A DNA stretch of 41,998 nt from Methanobacteriota archaeon (GTDB lineage: Archaea > Thermoplasmatota > Poseidoniia > Poseidoniales > Poseidoniaceae): contig JABIWF010000144.1 in NCBI GenBank assembly GCA_018701175.1, positions 1-41,998 on the forward strand, in the 5' to 3' direction. The notes under the pieces are model-generated. The model was not told the DNA's origin. It saw only the letters and a program-made list of their open reading frames with translations, and made no database searches. The translations under genes were made by a program, and so were the position numbers. Below are positions 9,011-17,039 of the stretch, piece after piece. Numbering within the stretch: position 1 is the first letter of the stretch; the number at the start of each line of letters is the position of its first letter.

Positions 9011-9864
9011 TGTCAGCACCTCGAGTTGCCGTGTTGTTCGGTTTTGGAATCAATTGCGATCATGAAACCGCTGCTGTTTTCAATTTAGTAGGAGGTAATT
9101 CTGAACGCATACACCTAAACCATTTTGTGCAAGGAAATCGAGTTCTCGACGATTTTGATATTCTCGCAGTTCCGGGAGGTTTCTCATTCGGCGACCATCT
9201 TGGTAGTGGCCGTTTAATGGGGAACAGAATGCGTTTCGCTCTTCGCGAACAGCTTCATGCATTTGTTGCAGCAGGTAAACCAATAATTGGCATTTGCAAT
9301 GGCTTTCAAGTTCTTGTGAAAACCGGCCTTTTACCCGGCCCAAACACCTCCAACCCACTTCCAGATTTTGTTCAGCGAGCGAGTCTAACGCTCAACGATT
9401 CCGGCAGATATGAAGACCGTTGGGTCACACTTGAATTTGATCCTGACAGCCCATGCATTTGGACCAAAGGTATCCAGCGGATTGATTGCCCAGTTCGCCA
9501 CGGGGAAGGGAAATTTGTTATGCCATCGTCAACGGACTTCGATGCATTGTCGGCGAACCACCAACTTGCAGTTCGCTATGTTGATCCATCAACTCCGGTA
9601 GGACAAGGAGTGACGGATGACCCCCTCCCATTCCCAATTTCCCCTAATGGGAGTATGCGAAATGTTGCAGGAGTATGCGATTCTACCGGACTTGTTTTCG
9701 GTCTAATGCCTCACCCTGAAGCAGTCTATGCCAAATGGTTGCACCCTCACCACACCAGAGGATCGGCACCAGGCCCACTTTCGAGTGATGTATTGGGCGA
9801 ATGGGAAGGCGAAGGGCTGCAAATGTTCCGCAATGCAATCGAATACGTCATGTCGAAGCGCTGA
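9010..9864 (+). CDS. purQ: FGAM synthase glutaminase subunit PurQ
   Basis: Class I glutamine amidotransferase that supplies ammonia to PurL. Features are FGFGINCDHETA at the N-terminus, VPGGFSFGDHLGSGRL, the nucleophile elbow GICNGFQ (Cys about residue 98) and the MPHPEA motif holding the His-Glu pair of the triad. The start at 9010 overlaps the purL stop by one base (TAATG); the track start at 8971 lies inside purL. The 284-residue product is longer than small PurQ proteins (about 225 residues), with extra sequence before the HPE motif. Together with the fused PurS-PurL this looks like a large-type PurL split at the glutaminase boundary. The purL-purQ order fits a two-subunit enzyme. Confidence 0.95.
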   Translation: MSAPRVAVLFGFGINCDHETAAVFNLVGGNSERIHLNHFVQGNRVLDDFDILAVPGGFSFGDHLGSGRLMGNRMRFALREQLHAFVAAGKPIIGICNGFQVLVKTGLLPGPNTSNPLPDFVQRASLTLNDSGRYEDRWVTLEFDPDSPCIWTKGIQRIDCPVRHGEGKFVMPSSTDFDALSANHQLAVRYVDPSTPVGQGVTDDPLPFPISPNGSMRNVAGVCDSTGLVFGLMPHPEAVYAKWLHPHHTRGSAPGPLSSDVLGEWEGEGLQMFRNAIEYVMSKR

Positions 9865-9868
9865 TACA

Positions 9869-10906
9869 ATGTCACAAACAATGCGTATTCCACATATTGA
9901 TTCACTTCGTGGACTCGCAGTACTTCTCATGGTGATGGTGCACGCAGCAGCCACTTGGAATCCATTTAATCAAGTTCAACTGACACCATTGGCGTACGTC
10001 GTCTCAGGATTAGGCGGTCTAGCAGCTCCTCTGTTCGTCACTCTGTTTGGATGGGGTATTGCGAGAGGGCGGATGACCGGTAAACAACGCTTTTTTCAAA
10101 CCATTTTTCTTCTGATTGCACAAGTTGGAGTCAACACAACCTCGCCGCATTTGTTCCATCCATTTACACCAGGTATTCTATCGCTGATGGCCATCTTAAC
10201 TCTCGTACTTCCGCCGTTTATCGAGCGAGTGAACTTGTTAGATATACGATCTTTATCGTTGTTGGTAGGAATCACATTCACATTACAGGTGACAATTCCA
10301 GACCTTCAAGGTACAGGAGTTTGGTCGGATCACATTTCAGACGAATCGTTGTCAACCGTCCTCTCGAATCTCTTTTTCACAGGCACTTATCCAGTCTTTC
10401 CATGGTTTCTTTTCGCTCTTTTAGGAGCAACAGTTGCTCAAAAATCATCGACAGAAGGCAAATCTTTAGATCCAACATCACGTGTATGTTATTTAGCCGC
10501 TCTCGGCGTATTGTTCTGCTTAGCCACTTTGCTTTATTCACAAATGAACGATCTACTTTGGGCTCACCCTACAGCAGATGCAACCCTCACATTCTTTCCG
10601 GCCAACCCTCCATTTCTGGTTGCGGGTCTTACTGGAGTTGTACTGTTGTGGTTGTTTGTCCAGCGTTTTGGACTTTCATTCTTGAACGGTGCAGGCAAAT
10701 TGTCTTTGACGATTTACCTCGTTCATTTTGTGCCCCTAACACTGATGCGTGACCTTGAGGCCACGCACCAGTGGGGATTACAAACGTCGACAGTGGCAGT
10801 GCTACTGTACACCGTTGCCTGGATTCCTATCGCAACCCTATGGCTGCGTTATTGTCCAGGGGTGAGTGCAGAGAAACTACTGCGGGCGATTCGAAAATCA
10901 CTCTGA
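9869..10906 (+). CDS. Multipass membrane acyltransferase-like protein (HGSNAT/DUF1624 or DUF418 type)
   Basis: About 345 residues with around 10 hydrophobic segments. The N-terminus HIDSLRGLAVLLMVMVHAAATW matches the first helix of the acyltransferase superfamily that includes heparan-alpha-glucosaminide N-acetyltransferase-like and DUF418 proteins, where the His after LMVMV is typical. Further marks are PLFVTLFGWGIARG, YPVFPWFLFALLGA and the C-terminal GAGKLSLTIYLVHFV. The family transfers acyl groups to sugars or lipids at the membrane; the substrate here is unknown. I choose ATG 9869 (MSQTMRIPHIDSLRG), five bases after the purQ stop; ATG 9881 is an alternative. It ends inside the last codons of the convergent rhodopsin gene with a 9-base overlap. 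It may be co-transcribed with purQ by position only. Confidence 0.75.
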   Translation: MSQTMRIPHIDSLRGLAVLLMVMVHAAATWNPFNQVQLTPLAYVVSGLGGLAAPLFVTLFGWGIARGRMTGKQRFFQTIFLLIAQVGVNTTSPHLFHPFTPGILSLMAILTLVLPPFIERVNLLDIRSLSLLVGITFTLQVTIPDLQGTGVWSDHISDESLSTVLSNLFFTGTYPVFPWFLFALLGATVAQKSSTEGKSLDPTSRVCYLAALGVLFCLATLLYSQMNDLLWAHPTADATLTFFPANPPFLVAGLTGVVLLWLFVQRFGLSFLNGAGKLSLTIYLVHFVPLTLMRDLEATHQWGLQTSTVAVLLYTVAWIPIATLWLRYCPGVSAEKLLRAIRKSL

Positions 10907-11773
10907 AGCAGCAAGTACTTCAGTTGCTTTCTTAGCACCCATCCATGCAACAACACCGAAACCGATCTTGTTGATGATGTCTGCAATGTTGTATGCAACA
11001 GCCATGTATTCTGCGCCGTTGTCAACATCAATCAATGCAACTTCAGGGCTGAAGAGGTAGCCGAGTGGGTAGATGATCCAGCCAACGACGATGAACCAGC
11101 GTAGTGCGTTTGCACTCCACATGAGTTCTTCAGAAATCTTGCTGTTGTCAACCCCGAGTCCGGAGGACCAAGGAGTTCCAGTTGCAACAATAATCATTGC
11201 CCAGCCCATTCCACCGAGGAGGAGTGCGAGGATTTCGTTCATCAAACCAGCTTCACCAGCATATCCGAATCCAATCATGATGAGTGCGCCTAGGAAACAG
11301 ATTCCAGTGAATCCGAGTCCGGCAAACTTTGCATCAGTGATAGCGCCCTTGCCAACGAGGGAAGGGAATTTAAGAGCCATCAATGGAACGGTAATGATCC
11401 AATCCATGTAGCGGTATTCTACGGAGACTTCACCGAAGTCAGCGTAAACGCCACGCATGTAATAGTAGTGGAACGCAGCAATACCAACAATTAGTGCAGA
11501 AATGGTCATTGTGGTTCTGTACTGAGGGGCAACGTTGCTACGCTCGCTCATGAAGAACACGAAAGCGGCGCCCATGGCGATGTATCCTACGAAGAAGAGG
11601 AAGAAGGTCAAAGTTTGCAAACCGTCATCAACGCCATCAGATAGGAAGGCTGGCAATCCGGTCTCTGCATCCATTTCTCCGACACCAGCAGCAGAAACTG
11701 TGGATGCCATGGCAAGGGCAAAAGTGGCAATCAAAAGCAGGCTCGTTGTCTTAGAGAACTTCTCTGTAATCAT
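10898..11773 (-). CDS. Proteorhodopsin-type light-driven proton pump with a Lys at the donor position
   Basis: Seven-helix retinal protein that should export protons in light. I start at ATG 11773 (MITEKFSKTT); the track start at 11782 is a TTG. The first 28 or so residues look like a signal peptide ending STVSAAG, as in proteorhodopsins. Helix C reads YRYMDWIITVPLMALKF, giving the proton acceptor Asp124, Thr128, and Lys135 where proteorhodopsin has the donor Glu108. The spectral tuning site is Met132, which suggests green absorption. His102 (FHYYYMRGVY) matches the acceptor partner, and Lys269 in ADIINKIGFG is the retinal Schiff base lysine. The helix E site that is Gly in carotenoid-antenna rhodopsins is Leu184 here. 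It has its own promoter and overlaps the convergent acyltransferase gene by 9 bases. No retinal synthesis gene lies in the window. Confidence 0.97.
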   Translation of the reverse strand: MITEKFSKTTSLLLIATFALAMASTVSAAGVGEMDAETGLPAFLSDGVDDGLQTLTFFLFFVGYIAMGAAFVFFMSERSNVAPQYRTTMTISALIVGIAAFHYYYMRGVYADFGEVSVEYRYMDWIITVPLMALKFPSLVGKGAITDAKFAGLGFTGICFLGALIMIGFGYAGEAGLMNEILALLLGGMGWAMIIVATGTPWSSGLGVDNSKISEELMWSANALRWFIVVGWIIYPLGYLFSPEVALIDVDNGAEYMAVAYNIADIINKIGFGVVAWMGAKKATEVLAASE

Positions 11774-11800
11774 ATTTCTCAAACTACCCTGTCATCATTC

Positions 11801-11810
11801 TACTTATAAT
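11801..11810 (-). promoter_or_regulatory. Probable TATA box of the rhodopsin gene
   Basis: On the minus strand this reads ATTATAAGTA, centred about 33 bases before the ATG at 11773. With the usual archaeal spacing the transcript would start close to the start codon, giving a leader of less than 10 bases. No GGTGA site lies between. Confidence 0.5.
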
Positions 11811-11870
11811 AGCCTGTAATTCTCCGTAAAAGGACACATTTTCTTACAAAATGGCTTTAATCGGACGCAG

Positions 11871-13709
11871 TCAATTATTCTGTCCAGTTTGAACTGCCCA
11901 CATTCTGGAATAAGTCCCATCAATTTCTATGAGTTCATCATGGCTCCCATCTTCGCGAATACCGCCATTTTCGACCACAAGAATCCTGTCTGCATTTCGT
12001 ACAGTTGAGAGTCGGTGTGCAATGATGACTGCAGTTCGGCCTTGGGTGATTTTGTTAATGGAGCGCTGTAAGGCCGCCTCGGTCTCATTATCGACTGCAG
12101 ATGTGGCTTCATCGAGGATAAGGAGCGGAGCATCTTTGAGGACAGCCCTAGCAATAGCAAGCCGTTGTCTTTGCCCGCCAGAGAGCCTGTGACCGCCTTC
12201 GCCAACCAGAGTGGCCCATTGGTCTGGTAATTCTTCGACGAAGTCAACGACCTCGGCGAGTTTAGCCGCTTCGAGGACCTGTTCATCTTCGGCGTTCGGA
12301 TTGCCGTAACGGATATTTTCTAAGATTGTAGTCGGGAACAGGGTGATGTGCTGATCGACGAGCGCCATTGATGACCGTAACCGTTCTAAATCCCATTCCG
12401 GCAGCGTCTTTCCAGCCCATGATATCGAGCCGTTGTTCGGTTCAGCAAATCTCAACAGCAGTCGAATCAGTGTTGTTTTTCCAGCGCCGGTTGAACCGAC
12501 AACACCAACAGTTTGGCCCTGCACGAGTTCTAAATTCATTTTTTCAAAGACCGGCTCTCGGCCAGGATAGGCGAAATCAACATCCGAGAAAACAATTGAG
12601 GATTGTTCAATGGTTTGTTCATCCGGTGAATATTCCCCCTGCTTAACTTCTGTTGGCGAAGTTAACACATCGAGAACTCGGGTTGAACTCGCCATTGCTC
12701 GTTGATACAAATCAAAAGTTTCTCCGAGTCTTGTGAGTGGCCAAAGGAGGCGTTGGGTCATGAAGACAAGAACTGAATATGCTCCAACGGCGAGGGTGTT
12801 GTCCAACGTCATCCATCCGCCTAACAACAAGGTGGCAGTGAATCCACAAAGAATTGCCATCCTAATGAGTGGAGTAAAAGCAGCAGAAAGACGGATAGCC
12901 TCTCTGTTCGCCTCACGGTAATCGTTACTCAACGCCTCTACACGCTTCATCTCTCTCTCTTCTGCGGTAAACGATTGAATTGTTGACATTCCCGAAAGAT
13001 CGTTCTCGAGCAATGCATTCATTGCTCCTGCAGACTTTCTCACTTCCGCATATCTCGGTTCAAGGCTTCTTTGATACTTGAAAGACCCCCAAAGAATGAC
13101 TGGTATTGGTAGTACTGCAAACAAAGCGACTTGCCAAGATATGAACAGAAAAACCCCTCCAACGACGAGAACAGTCGTACTGACTTGAAGCAAATCGTTT
13201 GCTCCCTTATCCAAAAAACGTTCAAGTTGATTGATATCATCGTTAAGGATTGCTAAAATATCTCCTTTTTGTCGCTCATCAAACCACCCCATTCCCTGCT
13301 TCTGTACATGATTGAAGGTGTCCAATCGTAGTTCGTGTTGAACGGTTTGCGCCAAATTTCTCCACAGTATTCCGTAGAAGTATTCGAACAACGATTCCAA
13401 ACCCCATATAGCGAAGGTTAGAACAGAGAGCAAGATAAGTTGATGCCATGGATCCACTAAACCATAAGAAGCTAGAAACGATTCTTCTTTGAGGACCACA
13501 ACATCAACAGCCAACCCGATGAGGAGAGGTGGAGCAAGATCCCAAATTTTGTTGGTGATTGAACAGGCCGATGCTAAGCGAATCGTACCCTTGTGCGAAC
13601 CCATGTGCCCAAGCAAGCGTCGAAATGGTCCAACTTCCGTCACAACTTCGCTACTTCGAGGAGGTATGAGAACTCTATGCCCATCATTTTCAGCGCATTT
13701 GATGCGCAA
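11871..13709 (-). CDS. ABC exporter, fused permease and ATPase (MsbA/MDR type)
   Basis: One half-transporter that should act as a homodimer in the membrane. The N-terminal part (about residues 40-320) holds six membrane segments of the type I exporter fold, with WFDERQKGDILAILNDDINQLE as the first coupling region. The ATPase part has Walker A GSTGAGKTT, signature LSGGQRQRLAIARA, Walker B LLILDEATSAVD and the H-loop IIAHRLSTV. Length of about 612 residues is typical. The track start at 13709 is a TTG; a GTG at 13643 (VTEVGPFRRLLGHMG) is a good alternative and removes a poorly conserved leader. Substrate is unknown; lipids or drugs are common for the family. It lies upstream of rhodopsin on the same strand, but rhodopsin has its own promoter. 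It is divergent from the GGGP synthase gene. Confidence 0.9.
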   Translation of the reverse strand: MRIKCAENDGHRVLIPPRSSEVVTEVGPFRRLLGHMGSHKGTIRLASACSITNKIWDLAPPLLIGLAVDVVVLKEESFLASYGLVDPWHQLILLSVLTFAIWGLESLFEYFYGILWRNLAQTVQHELRLDTFNHVQKQGMGWFDERQKGDILAILNDDINQLERFLDKGANDLLQVSTTVLVVGGVFLFISWQVALFAVLPIPVILWGSFKYQRSLEPRYAEVRKSAGAMNALLENDLSGMSTIQSFTAEEREMKRVEALSNDYREANREAIRLSAAFTPLIRMAILCGFTATLLLGGWMTLDNTLAVGAYSVLVFMTQRLLWPLTRLGETFDLYQRAMASSTRVLDVLTSPTEVKQGEYSPDEQTIEQSSIVFSDVDFAYPGREPVFEKMNLELVQGQTVGVVGSTGAGKTTLIRLLLRFAEPNNGSISWAGKTLPEWDLERLRSSMALVDQHITLFPTTILENIRYGNPNAEDEQVLEAAKLAEVVDFVEELPDQWATLVGEGGHRLSGGQRQRLAIARAVLKDAPLLILDEATSAVDNETEAALQRSINKITQGRTAVIIAHRLSTVRNADRILVVENGGIREDGSHDELIEIDGTYSRMWAVQTGQNN

Positions 13710-13723
13710 CGCCTATGCTGTGC

Positions 13724-13734
13724 CCGTTGAACGG
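13724..13734. promoter_or_regulatory. Small palindrome between divergent ABC exporter and GGGPS genes
   Basis: CCGTTGAACGG has 5-base arms around a central G in the 40-base divergent gap. It could bind a regulator of either gene; it could also be chance. No protein partner can be named. Confidence 0.2.
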
Positions 13735-13749
13735 TGATTCGGGGATGAC

Positions 13750-14565
13750 ATGAGAAAGGCCGATGCTACCACGCTGGAGTATGTGACTTCAACCAATCAA
13801 TCACCGCGCCACGTAACGCTCATTGACCCTGCCAAACAGGACGCGAATACGGCTGCTAATCGGGCCATGGTGGCCGTTGAATGCGGCAGCAGTATGATAT
13901 TCGTAGGTGGTTCTACCGATACGCCTGACGAGGTCGTTCATTCAACCTGTAGGGCAATTCAAGAGGCTTTTGAGTTGAGAGCCTTTGCTGCAAGCCAAGA
14001 TCCAGAATCCGATGAATCCCAATGGTATATTCCAGTTGTCTTGTTCCCAGGTGGGGCTCACGCATTGTCTCCGGCGGCCGATGCGATTACTTTCATGATG
14101 CTGATGAACTCGAAAACTCGACGCTTCCTTGTCGGGGAACAAGTTCGCGGCGCTCCATATTTGGATAAGTTTGGAGTTGAAGCACTTCCAACAGGATATC
14201 TTGTATGTTCGCCAGGCGGCCGAGTCGGAGAAGTTGGAGACGCTGAATTGATTCAACCTGAGGATACTGATTTGACCCATGCTTACGCCCTCACAGCTCA
14301 AATGTTCGGATTCAAACTTCTCTATCTTGAAGCAGGAAGCGGTGCGCATACCCAAGTCAATCCCGCATTGATTGAAAGTGCACGTTCTGTTGAAGGTCTA
14401 ACGTTAGTTGTAGGTGGAGGAATACGCAGTCCTGAACAAGCAACTCTCGCAGCCAAGGCAGGAGCGGATTGGATTGTCACAGGCACACTCACTGAGGATG
14501 CAAGCGATTTGGAAGAACTGCGTCAACGGATCAGCGGAATAGTAAATGCGATTCAGCAGGCTTAG
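13750..14565 (+). CDS. Geranylgeranylglyceryl phosphate synthase
   Basis: Joins geranylgeranyl diphosphate to sn-glycerol-1-phosphate, the first committed step of archaeal ether lipids. The TIM-barrel family marks are HVTLIDPAKQ near residue 21, VGGSTDTPDEV, the IPVVLFPGGAHALSPAADA strand, YLEAGSGA, VVGGGIRSPEQA and ADWIVTGTLTE, which bind the phosphate groups. The 271-residue length fits the archaeal enzyme (bacterial PcrB relatives are shorter, about 230). ATG 13750 follows GGGGAT. The gene ends with a short overlap (TAG/TTA) into the convergent coiled-coil gene. A geranylgeranyl-reductase-like gene at 33374 would act later on the same lipids. This is one of the clearest archaeal markers in the window. 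Confidence 0.93.
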   Translation: MRKADATTLEYVTSTNQSPRHVTLIDPAKQDANTAANRAMVAVECGSSMIFVGGSTDTPDEVVHSTCRAIQEAFELRAFAASQDPESDESQWYIPVVLFPGGAHALSPAADAITFMMLMNSKTRRFLVGEQVRGAPYLDKFGVEALPTGYLVCSPGGRVGEVGDAELIQPEDTDLTHAYALTAQMFGFKLLYLEAGSGAHTQVNPALIESARSVEGLTLVVGGGIRSPEQATLAAKAGADWIVTGTLTEDASDLEELRQRISGIVNAIQQA

Positions 14566-15827
14566 TCTTCATCCTCAAAGACAACAGGGTCTCCAGAGCC
14601 GCCTGGTGAAGGCGGTCGAGCGTCCTCGACATCCATACCAGGTTCGATAGCAGTCTCACTCACTTCAAGCGCAACTCTACCGCCATCGGCTAGTTTTGCC
14701 ATATCTTCGGTAGCAGGTGTTGAGAGTTTTCGTTCCATGTCGGGTGCGTTACTGTAAGCATCCCTCTTTGCTTCTCGGGCATCGTGTGTACGTACCAGCG
14801 ATAGAGAGTCAGCAAAGACTCTACCAACGACTTCACGAGTTCTTTCTCCTCTTCGTACCGAATCCAATTCGTGCACCATAGTTTCATGCTGACCCTCAAG
14901 TTCACGCATTTCAGCAGTTCTGTCTTGAAGAGCTGCTTCCATATCTGTGAGTGTAAGTGTAATTTGTTGAATCCGCTCATCCCGTTCAAAGACATCGTTG
15001 TGCAATCGACGCTCACGTCGGCGCAACGAGTCATATTCCCGGTTTCGCTCAAGCAGTCTTCGCTTGAGTTCATCGATTTGCTCAACCAAATAGTCGTGTT
15101 CTGCTGAAACCGAGCGTGGTCCTTGCATGACTCTCTCGAGTTGTTCCTCGAGTTCTCCCAAACGCCCGTCACGGGCATCAAGTAAGCCACGAAGACGGTC
15201 TGCAATGTCTCGTAATCTTTGTCGCTCTTCTTCCAGGGCTTTGTTCGCCGCTTGCTCCGCATCATTTTGGGCTAAAGCAGTGTCGAGTTGTGCTTTTAGT
15301 CGACGAACTTCTTCTGCAGTGACCGAGGTTAACCCAGCATCAGCAGCTCTTTCGAGTGCTTCGACCATTTGGGTGATTCGCCCCTCCATTTCACCAATGA
15401 CTTCGTCTTGTTGAGTTGTAAGGGTTCTCAATTGTTCAACTTCGACCGCAGATGCAGCACGTTCTTCGTGAGACAGCGAAGATTGCTGTGAAGCCAATTC
15501 TTCCCGGACATCACCCAACAATCGTTCAAGGTGAATCACTTTTGCTTCGCTTTCTTGGAGAGCAGAATCCGTCTCAGCCAGACGGGCTACTTCAGGTGCG
15601 ACCATGTCTTCACGCTCTGCTAAATCAAGCTCAAGAACTCGCAAGCGTTGTTTCACAGACACCATTTCTTCATTCCGAGCAGCAAGCTCATTCCAAGCGA
15701 TGAGAACTTCTTCAACCAGTTGCTCTACAGGATATCCTTTGAGCATTCCTTCAAGCGCTGCCCGCTCATCTCCACTTGCATCACCGATACGGTTGATTCC
15801 ACTTGTTCCGGAAGAGTCGAGCGTCAT
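14562..15827 (-). CDS. Long coiled-coil protein next to the MamK-like actin
   Basis: 421 residues, no membrane segment and no recognised domain. Residues 1-20 are Ser/Gly-rich, 25-60 form a small helical head (LEGMLKGYPVEQLVEEVLIAWNELAARNEEM), and about 55-330 are almost unbroken heptad-like helix rich in Glu, Arg and Leu. The tail (about 340-421) is disordered and ends in PGGSGDPVVFEDED, an acidic tip. It starts 94 bases after the actin-like gene on the same strand, so the two probably form a unit. The sequence shows a rod-like protein; a role as filament adaptor, cross-linker or anchor for the actin-like protein is inference from context. Generic coiled-coil similarity to SMC or myosin tails is expected and says little. 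It overlaps the GGGPS stop by 3 bases. Confidence 0.85.
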   Translation of the reverse strand: MTLDSSGTSGINRIGDASGDERAALEGMLKGYPVEQLVEEVLIAWNELAARNEEMVSVKQRLRVLELDLAEREDMVAPEVARLAETDSALQESEAKVIHLERLLGDVREELASQQSSLSHEERAASAVEVEQLRTLTTQQDEVIGEMEGRITQMVEALERAADAGLTSVTAEEVRRLKAQLDTALAQNDAEQAANKALEEERQRLRDIADRLRGLLDARDGRLGELEEQLERVMQGPRSVSAEHDYLVEQIDELKRRLLERNREYDSLRRRERRLHNDVFERDERIQQITLTLTDMEAALQDRTAEMRELEGQHETMVHELDSVRRGERTREVVGRVFADSLSLVRTHDAREAKRDAYSNAPDMERKLSTPATEDMAKLADGGRVALEVSETAIEPGMDVEDARPPSPGGSGDPVVFEDED

Positions 15828-15921
15828 ACAAGCGACTATCGCCGCACAACCACACTTGAACTTTCGCCATCAAAAGGCGACTTAGATGGCTGGTTTTCCA
15901 CCCTTGCACAATGCCCGGCAA

Positions 15922-16926
15922 TCAATTGATTGCAGTGAACATATCGTCTGGCATTTCACCAGCGAGTTGAAGAGCGCCTGTAGCAACAGCATTGATTGGG
16001 TCGTCAACACACCAAACATTAACATCTCCGATGTCCGAAATTTCGTCTGCCATTCGGGCTGCGATACCTTCGATGAGAGAACCTCCGCCTGAAAGGATGA
16101 TGTTGTTGCGGAGAATAGGTTGGTATTCAGGGTCTGCGCCAGCAACGATTCGCTTGATTGCGTTTCCGATCTTTGGAACAATGAGTTCACATGCCTTGTT
16201 GACCAAATCGCCAATGTCGACAACTTGTTTCTTACCTTCAACAGAAAGTTCGACCATTGCTTCACGGTCATCAGCGCCGACATAGGACACTTCTTCCTTC
16301 CACTTTCGGACCATGTCCTTGGTGACTTGAGCGCCTGTGTACTTCTTTCGGATGAGGGCCATGAGCTCGTTATCGAGCCAATCACCCGCTTCTTGGATGG
16401 TGACTTGGTCTTCATCGGTTGGGAATGTGCCGTAGATACGGGCGATGTCTGTTGTTCCAGCACCGATGTCGACAACGATTGAACTCGCGATTTCGCCAAT
16501 ACCGAATGCGGTTGCGAACGGTTCTGTGACGACCATAATGGCATTTACTTGACCTCGAAGAGTAGCAACGAGGTTTGATTTGTCAGTGAATGAAACGTGG
16601 CTTGGTGAGCAGATGACGCCAAAAACTTCGTCGAATTCTTCAGGGTCTACAGTTTCCAACAGGTGGGAGACAAACGCCTTGGCAGCGGCGAGGTTTGCTT
16701 CATCGTCTTGAGCAACACCAGCAGCCATTGGGCGGTAGAGGTTACATGCGAGCTTGTTCTTCAGAGCATCGTTACCAAACAAAACATCTCTTCCGAGGAA
16801 GTTTCGTGCAACCGGGTCCTTTGGACGTCCGACGACTGTTTCGATTGTATGGCTGATTCCAGCGCTTGATGCAATTGTAGATTGGTAGGTACCCAGGTCG
16901 ATTCCAACATATAGACGGTCACTCAT
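15922..16926 (-). CDS. MamK-like bacterial-type actin (filament-forming ATPase)
   Basis: Actin-fold ATPase of 334 residues. ATG 16926 is chosen over the track start (a TTG at 16980) because AGGTGAA lies just upstream and MSDRLYVGIDLGTYQS is the expected beginning. Phosphate-1 loop is GIDLGTYQSTIA, phosphate-2 is SIVVDIGAGTTDIARIYG, and the adenosine motif is IILSGGGSLIEGIAARM. From memory of the MamK family, shared stretches include VVGRPKD near the N-terminus, VVTEPFATAFGI, GTFPTDEDQVTIQEAGDWLDNEL, EVSYVGADDREA, ADPEYQPIL and the tail GALQLAGEMP. These match MamK of magnetotactic bacteria better than rod-shape MreB. It should form cytoplasmic filaments that position or segregate something. 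The downstream gene is a long coiled-coil protein. The leader has a hairpin and a TATA box is at 17006-17011. Confidence 0.85.
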   Translation of the reverse strand: MSDRLYVGIDLGTYQSTIASSAGISHTIETVVGRPKDPVARNFLGRDVLFGNDALKNKLACNLYRPMAAGVAQDDEANLAAAKAFVSHLLETVDPEEFDEVFGVICSPSHVSFTDKSNLVATLRGQVNAIMVVTEPFATAFGIGEIASSIVVDIGAGTTDIARIYGTFPTDEDQVTIQEAGDWLDNELMALIRKKYTGAQVTKDMVRKWKEEVSYVGADDREAMVELSVEGKKQVVDIGDLVNKACELIVPKIGNAIKRIVAGADPEYQPILRNNIILSGGGSLIEGIAARMADEISDIGDVNVWCVDDPINAVATGALQLAGEMPDDMFTAIN

Positions 16927-16937
16927 ATTCTTCACCT

Positions 16938-16950
16938 TCCGCATTGCGGA
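16938..16950 (-). promoter_or_regulatory. Hairpin in the leader just ahead of the actin-like gene's RBS
   Basis: TCCGC-ATT-GCGGA forms a 5-bp stem with a 3-base loop directly upstream of the AGGTGAA ribosome binding site (16931-16937). It could modulate translation; the function is not shown by the sequence. Confidence 0.35.
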
Positions 16951-17005
16951 TATGTTGCCGAGGATGCCACCACCCTTCAAGGTTCACCTTTGAATGCGTT
17001 GCCAG

Positions 17006-17011
17006 TTTATA
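17006..17011 (-). promoter_or_regulatory. Probable TATA box for the actin-like / coiled-coil unit
   Basis: On the minus strand the site reads TATAAA in the context GCGTATAAACTGG. Usual archaeal spacing puts the transcript start near 16980, giving a leader of about 55 bases that contains the hairpin and RBS. The leader makes this gene unlike the apparently leaderless genes nearby. Confidence 0.5.
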
Positions 17012-17039
17012 CGCGCTTTAACATGAAATTGTAACGCTA

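Noticed and set aside
10898-11773. Rhodopsin with a carotenoid antenna site
   Set aside because: The helix E position that is Gly in antenna-binding rhodopsins aligns with Leu184 here, which should close the window to the retinal ring.
15864-15880. TCGCC ... GGCGA stem between the actin-like and coiled-coil genes as a terminator
   Set aside because: Five-base stem with a 7-base loop and no T-run; the genes are more likely co-transcribed.
15882-16544. 220-residue minus-strand ORF overlapping the actin-like gene
   Set aside because: Same strand but another frame; Ser/Gln-rich and without motifs, while the actin frame is fully conserved.
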